Assembly: GCA_003695455.1 (NCBI GenBank)
Contig: RFJF01000879.1
Coordinates: 1-6,601, forward strand
From: Chloroflexota bacterium
GTDB lineage: Bacteria > Chloroflexota > Anaerolineae > 4572-78 > J111
Reading direction: 5' to 3'
DNA length: 6,601 nt
Under the pieces are notes generated by a model. The model saw only the letters and a list, made by a program, of their open reading frames with translations, had not been told where the DNA came from and searched no databases. Shown in pieces: positions 1 through 4,791 of this stretch. Position numbers and translations under genes: made by a program. Within the stretch, counting starts at the first letter, position 1, and each line of letters starts with the position of its first letter.

Positions 1-583
1 CCCACCACTGGGCGGCATCGCCAAAATAGTTGGGGTGACGGGTGTAGCGCCACACGCCGCTGGTCAGCAGTTTGCCTTTGTTGGCCGGATTGGCCTTGAA
101 GCGCGCCAGTTGGAAATCGCCGGCGGCCTCAAAATAAAAGCCGATGGCCCACACCGCCACGCCCAGATAATCGAGCGGGGTCAGCCCGGCCGGGCCGCCG
201 CTTTGCGCCACCAGCAGCGGCGCGGAGACAATCCACATAATAACGCCCTGCAAAATGAACACCTTGAAGTAACTCTGCCACCACCACGCCGGGCCGCCGT
301 TGCGCCGGAACTCCTGGTAGCGATAATCCTCGCCTTTGCCCCAGTTGCGCGCCAGCAAATGCAGCGAGAGCCGCAACCCCCAGACCGTCACCAGCATGGT
401 TACCAGCCACGGTCGGAACGATGTCAGGTCGGCGGCCTGGCTGAAGTAAACCCACGCTGTGATGACAAATCCGGTGCCCCAAAAGGGATCAACGATGCTG
501 GCATCGCGCAGAATCAGGCTGGCAAGCCACAACAGCGTCACCAATCCCCAAATGACCAATCCGGCCAAAAGATATGTTTCCAT
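1..583 (-). CDS. DUF1295 / steroid 5-alpha-reductase-like membrane protein, C-terminus cut by window edge
   Basis: A leftward reading frame stays open for 194 codons to the left edge, so its stop and roughly the last quarter of the protein lie outside; family members are usually about 260-290 residues. The start is ATG at 583, 18 bases after the stop of the DegV gene, which implies one transcript. Hydrophobic, Trp-rich segments lie near residues 4-25, 35-50, 58-77, 104-125 and 139-154, consistent with an integral membrane protein. Family landmarks are VDPFWG (31-36), RLSLHLLARNWGKGEDYRY (71-89), ANPANKGKLL (164-173) and WRYTRHPNYFGD (178-189). The last is the hallmark of DUF1295 (PF06966) and related steroid-reductase or isoprenylcysteine-methyltransferase-type membrane enzymes. 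The substrate cannot be told from sequence; an NAD(P)H-dependent reduction or a lipid modification is possible. The family call is secure and the function is not. The Shine-Dalgarno is weak (GAAG directly before the start, AAAG further up), so translational coupling to the upstream gene is likely. Confidence 0.88.
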   Translation of the reverse strand, partial: METYLLAGLVIWGLVTLLWLASLILRDASIVDPFWGTGFVITAWVYFSQAADLTSFRPWLVTMLVTVWGLRLSLHLLARNWGKGEDYRYQEFRRNGGPAWWWQSYFKVFILQGVIMWIVSAPLLVAQSGGPAGLTPLDYLGVAVWAIGFYFEAAGDFQLARFKANPANKGKLLTSGVWRYTRHPNYFGDAAQWW

Positions 584-601
584 CTTCAAAAATCACTTTC
601 T

Positions 602-1438
602 TTATTCTTGTTGGACCACTACAAACCCGGCGATGCCCGGCCCAACGTGGGTGCCAATCACCGGTGTGGCCTCTACCGCCGGAACGTTGCCGGGGGGCAG
701 CAGATGCGCCACCTGCTGCCGAAACGCTTCGGCCTGTTCCGGCGCGCCGGTGTGCAGCAACGCCGCCTGTTCCAGCGGCCCCAGGCTGTCCAGCATTTCC
801 ACCAGCCGGGCCAGCGCCCGCTTGCGGGTTCGCACCCGTTCCAGCGCCGGTTCGCCGTCGTACATGGATAAAATCGGTTTGATTTGCAGCAGGGTGCCAA
901 ATCCGGCCAGCAGCCCGCTGACCCGCCCGCTGCGCCGCAAATATTCCAGCGAGTCCAGCGCCGCCGAGAGGTAAATCCGGGGAATCATCTCCGCCAGCCG
1001 CACCGTGATTTCCGCCGCCGGCAAACCCTCGCCCGCCAGCCGGAGCGCCGTGAGTACCTGAAAACCCAGCCCCATACTCAACTGCCGCGAGTCAAATACC
1101 GTGACCGGCACGCGGTTAAAATTTTTGGCCGCCAACCGGGCGCTGTTGACCGTGGTACTCAACCGCTCGGCCACGTGAATGGAGAGAATTTCGGTGGCGC
1201 CGTCATCGGCCAACTGCTCGTACACCTGCCGGAACTGATCCGGGCCGGGCGCGCCGGTGGTGGGCGGCGGGTTCAGTTCCGGCAGGCGGCGATAAAATTC
1301 TGCCCGCGAAATATCCACGCCGTCCACGTAATTTTCGCCGTTAATGGTCAGTGACAGTGGAACAATGGTAATTGCGCCGGTGTCCGGCTGATTTGCGGGC
1401 AGGTCGCAGGTGCTATCGGTTACAATTTTTAAGGTCAT
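602..1438 (-). CDS. DegV family (fatty-acid-binding) protein
   Basis: This 278-residue protein has the usual full length for the DegV family. These are two-lobed cytosolic proteins that hold a fatty acid in a buried tunnel; the best-known members (FakB) present it to the kinase FakA. Visible landmarks are the N-terminal strand and loop KIVTDSTCDLP (4-14), IVPLSL (25-30), the TTGAPGPDQF segment (60-69) at the TSxPS position, VFDSRQLSMGLGF (114-126), LEYLRRSGRVS (164-174), LLQIKPILSMYDGE (183-196) and the C-terminal IGTHVGPGIAG (261-271). By position, T60/T61, S94 and H264 are candidate ligands for the fatty-acid carboxylate. The usual SGLSGT loop is replaced by AERLSTT (90-96), and the first Ser of TSxPS by Gly. 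The ATG at 1438 has GGATGG/GGTGAT upstream as a fair Shine-Dalgarno. It is the first gene of a leftward operon with the DUF1295 gene and has a strong promoter at 1523-1550. No FakA-like kinase is in the window, so a FakB role is only an inference. Confidence 0.93.
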   Translation of the reverse strand: MTLKIVTDSTCDLPANQPDTGAITIVPLSLTINGENYVDGVDISRAEFYRRLPELNPPPTTGAPGPDQFRQVYEQLADDGATEILSIHVAERLSTTVNSARLAAKNFNRVPVTVFDSRQLSMGLGFQVLTALRLAGEGLPAAEITVRLAEMIPRIYLSAALDSLEYLRRSGRVSGLLAGFGTLLQIKPILSMYDGEPALERVRTRKRALARLVEMLDSLGPLEQAALLHTGAPEQAEAFRQQVAHLLPPGNVPAVEATPVIGTHVGPGIAGFVVVQQE

Positions 1439-1522
1439 ATATCACCATCCAAAGTTTTTTGTATGGTAAACCAGAATTTGATTTCACCCAAAACCTGGAC
1501 AGCAAATGAAAGATTTGATTCA

Positions 1523-1550
1523 ATTATACACGGAAACAATATTTTGTCAA
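1523..1550 (-). promoter_or_regulatory. Near-perfect sigma-70-type promoter of the degV operon
   Basis: On the minus strand, TTGACA (1550-1545) is followed after 16 bases by TATAAT (1528-1523). Both hexamers match the consensus exactly. Transcription would begin near 1516, giving a leader of about 78 bases before the ATG at 1438. The surrounding stretch is clearly more AT-rich than the coding regions. Confidence 0.8.
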
Positions 1551-1554
1551 TGTT

Positions 1555-1563
1555 TTATCCACA
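1555..1563 (+). promoter_or_regulatory. DnaA-box-like 9-mer
   Basis: TTATCCACA is an exact match to the classical E. coli DnaA box. It lies four bases outside the -35 hexamer of the degV promoter, in an AT-rich stretch. Only one copy was seen. It may be a chance match or a site for DnaA-linked transcriptional control; one box is not an origin, and no dnaA, dnaN or box cluster is present. Confidence 0.3.
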
Positions 1564-1625
1564 AAAATCTCGACAAAAAATTAAATTCGTGTTGTTCTTT
1601 TTAGCGTGACGGTGCAACCCGCAAA

Positions 1626-1676
1626 GTCAAATTTCGTAGAGAAGTAGAGATGACTCAAACCGAAATTAAATTTGAC
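1626..1676. repeat. Inverted repeat GTCAAATTT / AAATTTGAC
   Basis: The arms 1626-1634 and 1668-1676 are perfect 9-base inverted copies separated by 33 bases. A second, competing pairing exists inside: AATTTCG (1630-1636) with CGAAATT (1661-1667). The pair lies just upstream of the rightward promoter at 1697, where a regulator could act. No known regulator is assigned. Confidence 0.5.
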
Positions 1677-1696
1677 CTTAAAATTACAAATGTGGG

Positions 1697-1725
1697 TTGA
1701 ATTGAGGCGGCTCATCCTTTAGAAT
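1697..1725 (+). promoter_or_regulatory. Candidate promoter for the rightward hypothetical gene
   Basis: TTGAAT (1697-1702) and TAGAAT (1720-1725) are separated by the optimal 17 bases and each match the sigma-70 consensus in five of six positions. Transcription would start near 1732, leaving a leader of about 150 bases before the ATG at 1881. Inverted arms GAGGCG (1704-1709) and CGCCTC (1736-1741) flank the -10 element, so the promoter may be under operator control. Confidence 0.5.
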
Positions 1726-1814
1726 AGAGGCAAATCGCCTCCCATTTGTCTGTGGTTCAGCCGTAAGAATTAACTCATTTGTGCGTCTAATTGGGGCGCC
1801 ACACTATCGTTGCA

Positions 1815-1835
1815 GGGTCAAAGGTTATTTGACCC
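1815..1835 (+). promoter_or_regulatory. Perfect stem-loop in the leader of the hypothetical gene
   Basis: GGGTCAAA (1815-1822) pairs perfectly with TTTGACCC (1828-1835) around the 5-base loop GGTTA. A further GCAG/CTGC pairing lies outside it with a two-base bulge. No T-run follows, so it is not an intrinsic terminator. It lies about 45 bases before the start codon and could be an operator palindrome in DNA or a structured mRNA leader. It reuses the GTCAAA core of the repeat at 1626-1676. Confidence 0.55.
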
Positions 1836-1869
1836 GCTGCCGGAACTGCGATTATGGGAGTCTATTTTC

Positions 1870-1876
1870 GGGGGGA
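1870..1876 (+). promoter_or_regulatory. Ribosome binding site that decides the start at 1881
   Basis: A G-rich Shine-Dalgarno (GGGGGGA) ends about four to five bases before the ATG at 1881. The earlier in-frame ATG at 1854 would put this G-run inside the gene and add nine residues ahead of the membrane anchor. The internal start is therefore preferred. Confidence 0.65.
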
Positions 1877-1880
1877 AATT

Positions 1881-2447
1881 ATGCGACAAAATATTATTGT
1901 GTTGACAGTGATCAGCCTTGTTTTGATAGTAGCCGTGTTGCTGGCCGGTCTGGTTTTTGTGCAAAACGCGGCCAGTCCCCATCAATTGCCGGTCAGCGGT
2001 ACTCTGCCTCAGGCATCACTTCATTCATCAGCCGAGCCGGCTGCCGATCCATTTTTTACCTTTGGCGAGCCGGACGACTACTTCATTTTCCTGGATTTAG
2101 CCAACCCCGGCGATGCAGCGGTTGCGGAATATACATTGGTTAGCGCATCTTCGGCAGCGCATCTGCTACAAGACCAATCCGTCCCTGATACAATTCAATG
2201 CACTAACGTTCGGGCAAACAACGTTATTCCGGCAGGCGAGGACGTAATTTTGTTCACTGATTTCAGAGAAACAACCCCGCTCTGGCAGCGACTGGCCCGG
2301 CAGTTGCATCTTTCGCCGGAAGAACCGTTTGCTATTACGCTTGGCGTGCCGCAATCGGTTTCTGACAACACGAGGCCCGTTTTGTTGAGTATGGAAGATG
2401 CAATTGCGCAAGGGCTTTGCACCCGCCTGGTGGATGAAGACGTGTAG
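1881..2447 (+). CDS. Hypothetical single-pass membrane-anchored protein
   Basis: I do not recognise a family for this 188-residue protein. It starts MRQN and then has a strongly hydrophobic helix at residues 5-27, best read as an uncleaved signal anchor or a signal peptide; there is no lipobox cysteine. Next comes a Ser/Pro/Ala-rich linker (about 31-57), then a compact extracytoplasmic domain rich in beta-prone stretches (YFIFLDLANPGD 67-78, VIPAGEDVILFTDF 115-128, PFAITLGVP 149-157). Its only two cysteines, C107 and C180, could form a disulfide outside the membrane. The alternating hydrophobic strands and NPGD-type turn resemble a beta-sandwich, but that is inference. The ATG at 1881 is preferred over 1854 because of the Shine-Dalgarno at 1870. 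The gene is monocistronic: its own candidate promoter lies at 1697 and a strong terminator follows at 2506. The reading frame, signal segment and transcription signals make it a convincing real gene. Confidence 0.8.
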   Translation: MRQNIIVLTVISLVLIVAVLLAGLVFVQNAASPHQLPVSGTLPQASLHSSAEPAADPFFTFGEPDDYFIFLDLANPGDAAVAEYTLVSASSAAHLLQDQSVPDTIQCTNVRANNVIPAGEDVILFTDFRETTPLWQRLARQLHLSPEEPFAITLGVPQSVSDNTRPVLLSMEDAIAQGLCTRLVDEDV

Positions 2448-2505
2448 TGTTACCCGCAGACACGCTTGCCTGGATTTGCTTTTGACCACCGTACCTGCTA
2501 ATCTG

Positions 2506-2535
2506 ATGCCAGCCATTTGGGCTGGCATTTTTTTT
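2506..2535 (+). terminator. Strong intrinsic terminator after the hypothetical gene
   Basis: ATGCCAGCC (2506-2514) and GGCTGGCAT (2520-2528) form a perfect 9-base stem with loop ATTTG, followed by an unbroken run of eight T (2528-2535). It lies 58 bases after the stop codon and isolates this gene from the VanW gene downstream. Confidence 0.93.
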
Positions 2536-2572
2536 GCTCAACCTTTGTGTAATATGAGTGGTTGTCAACAAA

Positions 2573-2601
2573 TTGACATGCCTCTTTGTCCCCGCTATAT
2601 T
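2573..2601 (+). promoter_or_regulatory. Upstream promoter (P1) of the VanW-domain gene
   Basis: TTGACA (2573-2578), a perfect -35, is followed after 17 bases by TATATT (2596-2601), five of six matches. Transcription would begin near 2608, inside the palindrome at 2601-2614. The -35 hexamer is one arm of TGTCAA-CAAA-TTGACA (2563-2578), so polymerase and a repressor could compete there. Confidence 0.7.
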
Positions 2602-2614
2602 TTCTGTACAGAAA
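2601..2614. promoter_or_regulatory. Perfect 14-base palindrome, candidate operator
   Basis: TTTCTGTACAGAAA reads the same on both strands and covers the expected start site of P1, a classic repressor position. The CTGTACAG core resembles dyads bound by dimeric helix-turn-helix repressors, but it lacks the spacing of the E. coli LexA box (CTGT-N8-ACAG). No regulator gene lies nearby to pair it with. Confidence 0.6.
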
Positions 2615-2623
2615 CACCGTTTG

Positions 2624-2653
2624 TTGACATAAAATAAGGTATCGGGTTATTAT
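2624..2653 (+). promoter_or_regulatory. Candidate downstream promoter (P2) of the VanW-domain gene
   Basis: A second perfect TTGACA (2624-2629) is followed after 18 bases by TATTAT (2648-2653), five of six matches. It would start transcription near 2660, about 65 bases before the ATG at 2726. Its -35 lies in the right arm of the 10-base inverted repeat 2563-2629. Confidence 0.5.
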
Positions 2654-2725
2654 TGGGAAAGCGTAGGGAAGGTTTTTGCCGCTCTTGAGTACAATTAATC
2701 GAGGTTGAGCAGAAATAGATAATCC

Positions 2726-4615
2726 ATGTTGCATCAATTGACTCAAACCCTGCAAACCATTCGTTTTGCACCGCCCAAACACCGGGTGCTGTGGCTTCCG
2801 CTGGCGTTAGTGGCGCTGGCCGGCATTGTACTGGTGGGGCTGGTGTTTGTGGTGTTGCTGTTTCAACTGGCTTATTTGCAGCGCGTTTATCCCGGCGTCA
2901 CGCTGGCCGGCGCAGATGTGAGCAGCATGACCCGCGCCGATGTTGTTTCAATGGTGAATACGCTGGCCTACGAACAACTGAACCGCCCCATCACCCTGCG
3001 CACCGAAGATGAGCAGTGGACGTTTACCGGCCAGGAACTGGGCATGAGCGTTGACACCGTGGCTACTGCCGACCGCGTGTTTGCCGTAGGGCGCTCCGGC
3101 AGTCTGCTGACAGACTTGCCGGCGCAGGTGTCGCTGTTGTGGCATCCGCAAAATATCGAGCCGGTTTTCCGCTACGATACCGGCCCCACCAATCAGGTGT
3201 TAAACGAGTTGAGCCGGGTGATTGACATTCCGCCGCAGAATGCAGGCTTGCAGGTAAACCCCAACGGCACGGTAGATTTGCTGCTGGCCCGGCACGGACG
3301 CCGGTTGCACGTGGGCGCCACCCAACCGCTCATTGAGGCGGCCGTTACCGGCGAATCTGCCCCGGATGTGACCGTGTTCACTCAGGAAATTTTGCCCGCT
3401 ATTGACACCGCTGACCTGGCCGACCTGCAACAACAAGCTCGCCGGTTGGTCCAGCAGCCGTTTATATTTGACTACCCGGATGCACAATCGCCCGCCCGCT
3501 GGCACATTGCGCCCGAAGACATGGCCCCGATGATTCATGTTGAAGAAACAACACAAGCCAACGGCAATCCAAAATTTGCCCTGGCGCTCGACCAGGAGAT
3601 GCTGACCCCTTTTCTTGAAACCATAACCCAGGCCATTAATCGCGACCCGGTGGATGCGGTGGTTCGTTTTGATGAAGAAGCCGGCCAACTGGTGGCGCTG
3701 CAACCCAGTACCAGCGGTCGCCAACTGGATGTGGCACAAACCCGGCAACTGGTAGCAGATGCCGTACACAACGGGCAAAATAAAATTACGCTGCCCGTGG
3801 AACAAATTTCTCCAAAGATTGACAGTGACAACCTGGACAGCCTGGGTATTACGGCGCTGGTCAGCGAGGCAACCTCCTATTTCAAAGGTTCCAGCGCCGG
3901 CCGGATGAAAAATATTGCGCTGGCTGCCTCTAAATTTGATGGCGTGCTGGTACCCCCCGGCGAGATATTTTCATTCAACCAGCATTTGGGGCCGGTAACC
4001 AAAGAAGAAGGTTATGATGAATCGCTGATTATTTTTGGCGATCGAACCACCGTGGGCATTGGCGGCGGCGTGTGCCAGGTGAGTACCACGGCCTTCAGAA
4101 CGGCCTTTTTTGGTGGATTTGAACTGGTAGAACGGTGGGCGCACGGCTACCGGGTGGGCTGGTACGAAACCAACTCGGTGCCGGGGCTGGACGCCACCAT
4201 TTACACCCCCGATGTGGACTTTAAATTTCGCAACGATACAGAACATTATCTGCTGATTCAAACCAGCACCAACCTGGATGACGGCACCGTAACGTTTAAA
4301 TTTTTTGGCACCCCTACCAACCGAGAAGTGATAGTGAGCGACCCGGTCATTGAAAATGTGGTCAAACCGCCGCCTCCCCTGTACGAGCAAGTTCCCGGTT
4401 TGCCAAAAGGTACGGTAAAACAGGTTGATTGGGCCAAAGAGGGGATGGACGTAACCGTGACTCGTGTGGTAAAACAAGGAGAGTCCATTCTCTATTCGGA
4501 CGAAATTGTCAGCCGTTATCGGCCCTGGCGCGCGGTTTACCAGGTTGCTGCCGCGCCTTCGCCTCGCGCAACCGTTGCGCCCGCATTACCTGCGCCCCCT
4601 GCGCCGGTTCGATAA
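2726..4615 (+). CDS. VanW-domain membrane-anchored envelope protein with two peptidoglycan-binding-like domains
   Basis: This 629-residue protein is probably displayed outside the membrane and involved in cell-envelope or peptidoglycan functions. VanW is named after vancomycin-resistance clusters, but its biochemical role is not established and the name does not imply resistance here. The domain order is: short cytoplasmic N-terminus; a transmembrane helix at about 21-49; the short YPGVTLAGADVSSMTRADV motif (55-73) that typically precedes these proteins; a PG_binding_4-like domain (about 88-208); a second related segment (about 245-360); and the VanW domain (about 378-528) with GEIFSFNQHLGP (412-423), the signature GGGVCQVSTT (446-455) and DFKFRND (498-504). 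A C-terminal beta-rich segment (about 560-606) resembles the usual VanW tail, and a Pro/Ala-rich end (607-629) may reach into the wall. C450 is the conserved signature cysteine. The ATG at 2726 is the first one that keeps the membrane anchor. Its Shine-Dalgarno is poor (GAGG about 22 bases away). Two promoters and a palindrome lie upstream. Confidence 0.93.
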   Translation: MLHQLTQTLQTIRFAPPKHRVLWLPLALVALAGIVLVGLVFVVLLFQLAYLQRVYPGVTLAGADVSSMTRADVVSMVNTLAYEQLNRPITLRTEDEQWTFTGQELGMSVDTVATADRVFAVGRSGSLLTDLPAQVSLLWHPQNIEPVFRYDTGPTNQVLNELSRVIDIPPQNAGLQVNPNGTVDLLLARHGRRLHVGATQPLIEAAVTGESAPDVTVFTQEILPAIDTADLADLQQQARRLVQQPFIFDYPDAQSPARWHIAPEDMAPMIHVEETTQANGNPKFALALDQEMLTPFLETITQAINRDPVDAVVRFDEEAGQLVALQPSTSGRQLDVAQTRQLVADAVHNGQNKITLPVEQISPKIDSDNLDSLGITALVSEATSYFKGSSAGRMKNIALAASKFDGVLVPPGEIFSFNQHLGPVTKEEGYDESLIIFGDRTTVGIGGGVCQVSTTAFRTAFFGGFELVERWAHGYRVGWYETNSVPGLDATIYTPDVDFKFRNDTEHYLLIQTSTNLDDGTVTFKFFGTPTNREVIVSDPVIENVVKPPPPLYEQVPGLPKGTVKQVDWAKEGMDVTVTRVVKQGESILYSDEIVSRYRPWRAVYQVAAAPSPRATVAPALPAPPAPVR

Positions 4616-4624
4616 CGCCAATAC

Positions 4625-4652
4625 TTTACAAAATTTTATTCTGCGGTATCCT
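4625..4652 (+). promoter_or_regulatory. Weak candidate promoter for the REC-GAF gene
   Basis: TTTACA (4625-4630) and TATCCT (4647-4652) are 16 bases apart, with five and four of six consensus matches. A modest hairpin (CATCC 4658-4662 with GGATG 4678-4682) follows immediately. There is no T-run after that hairpin, so I see no clear terminator for the VanW gene, and the signalling gene may also be reached by readthrough. Confidence 0.3.
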
Positions 4653-4718
4653 TTTCTCATCCGGCAAGTCCCTGGCGGGATGCCAACGTGAATGAAAATC
4701 CGGCAGGCAGCAGGGATG

Positions 4719-4774
4719 CAGAGTCACAGAGTCACAGAGTTACCATCCCCTGGCTCCCGACTCCTGAATCCTGT
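4719..4774. repeat. Short tandem repeats: an 8-base unit, then a degenerate 7-base unit
   Basis: CAGAGTCA is repeated at 4719-4726 and 4727-4734, with a third, slightly changed copy at 4735-4742. Further on, CTCCCGA (4754-4760), CTCCTGA (4761-4767) and ATCCTGT (4768-4774) form a degenerate 7-base series. Both lie within 75 bases upstream of the TTG start at 4792, so they would be in the mRNA leader. They look like the short tandem intergenic repeats common in some large bacterial genomes. Confidence 0.65.
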
Positions 4775-4778
4775 TTTC

Positions 4779-4785
4779 AGAGGAG
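4779..4785 (+). promoter_or_regulatory. Strong ribosome binding site that fixes the TTG start at 4792
   Basis: AGAGGAG ends six bases before the TTG at 4792, an ideal distance. No in-frame ATG lies near the beginning of the receiver domain. A start further inside would remove the D10/D11 acidic pair. Confidence 0.85.
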
Positions 4786-4791
4786 CGAATC

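Larger units (their letters stand above)
1439..1880. other. Divergent intergenic control region (non-coding)
   Basis: About 440 bases separate the leftward degV operon from the rightward hypothetical gene. I see no plausible coding sequence: the rightward reading frame entering it from 1781 is out of phase with the gene and has no recognisable protein character. The contents are the degV promoter and a DnaA-like box on the left. On the right are a rightward promoter (1697-1725), a GTCAAATTT/AAATTTGAC inverted repeat (1626-1676), an imperfect inverted repeat around the promoter (1686-1749) and a perfect stem-loop (1815-1835) in the expected mRNA leader. Confidence 0.7.
2563..2629. repeat. 10-base inverted repeat spanning P1 and the P2 -35
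   Basis: TGTCAACAAA (2563-2572) and TTTGTTGACA (2620-2629) are perfect inverted copies. The left arm also forms a tighter inverted repeat with the P1 -35 box (TGTCAA, 4 bases, TTGACA; 2563-2578). The spacing of the outer arms suits a looping or double-site regulator, though this is inference. Confidence 0.55.

Noticed and set aside
35..871. Long rightward open frame over the DUF1295 and degV genes
   Set aside because: It is antisense to two genes with clear family motifs, is rich in Arg, Gln, His and Pro as expected from a GC-rich shadow, and shows no domain.
459..1354. Other rightward frames opposite degV (459-974, 574-882, 884-1354)
   Set aside because: They overlap each other and the DegV gene, with low-complexity composition and no ribosome binding site.
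1500..1620. AT-rich stretch with a DnaA box as a replication origin
   Set aside because: There is only one box and no dnaA, dnaN or cluster of boxes; the AT-richness is explained by the promoter.
1854..1880. Upstream ATG adding nine residues to the hypothetical protein
   Set aside because: The G-rich ribosome binding site at 1870-1876 fits only the ATG at 1881.
1781..2143. Rightward 120-codon frame overlapping the start of the hypothetical gene
   Set aside because: It lies in a different phase, reads like random Cys/Ser/Arg-rich sequence, and has no Shine-Dalgarno; the 1881 frame has an anchor helix and a good site.
2398..2637. Small rightward frame of 79 codons
   Set aside because: It runs through the strong terminator and the P1 promoter region and starts inside the preceding gene.
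3200..4477. Leftward frames opposite the VanW gene (3200-3805, 3971-4477 and shorter ones)
   Set aside because: They are antisense to a gene with a complete VanW signature and have no recognisable motifs of their own.
2726..4615. Vancomycin-resistance determinant
   Set aside because: VanW-domain proteins are widespread without resistance; no vanH, vanA or vanX-type gene is present.
4658..4682. Hairpin after the VanW gene as a terminator
   Set aside because: The stem is short with a mismatch and is not followed by a T-run.
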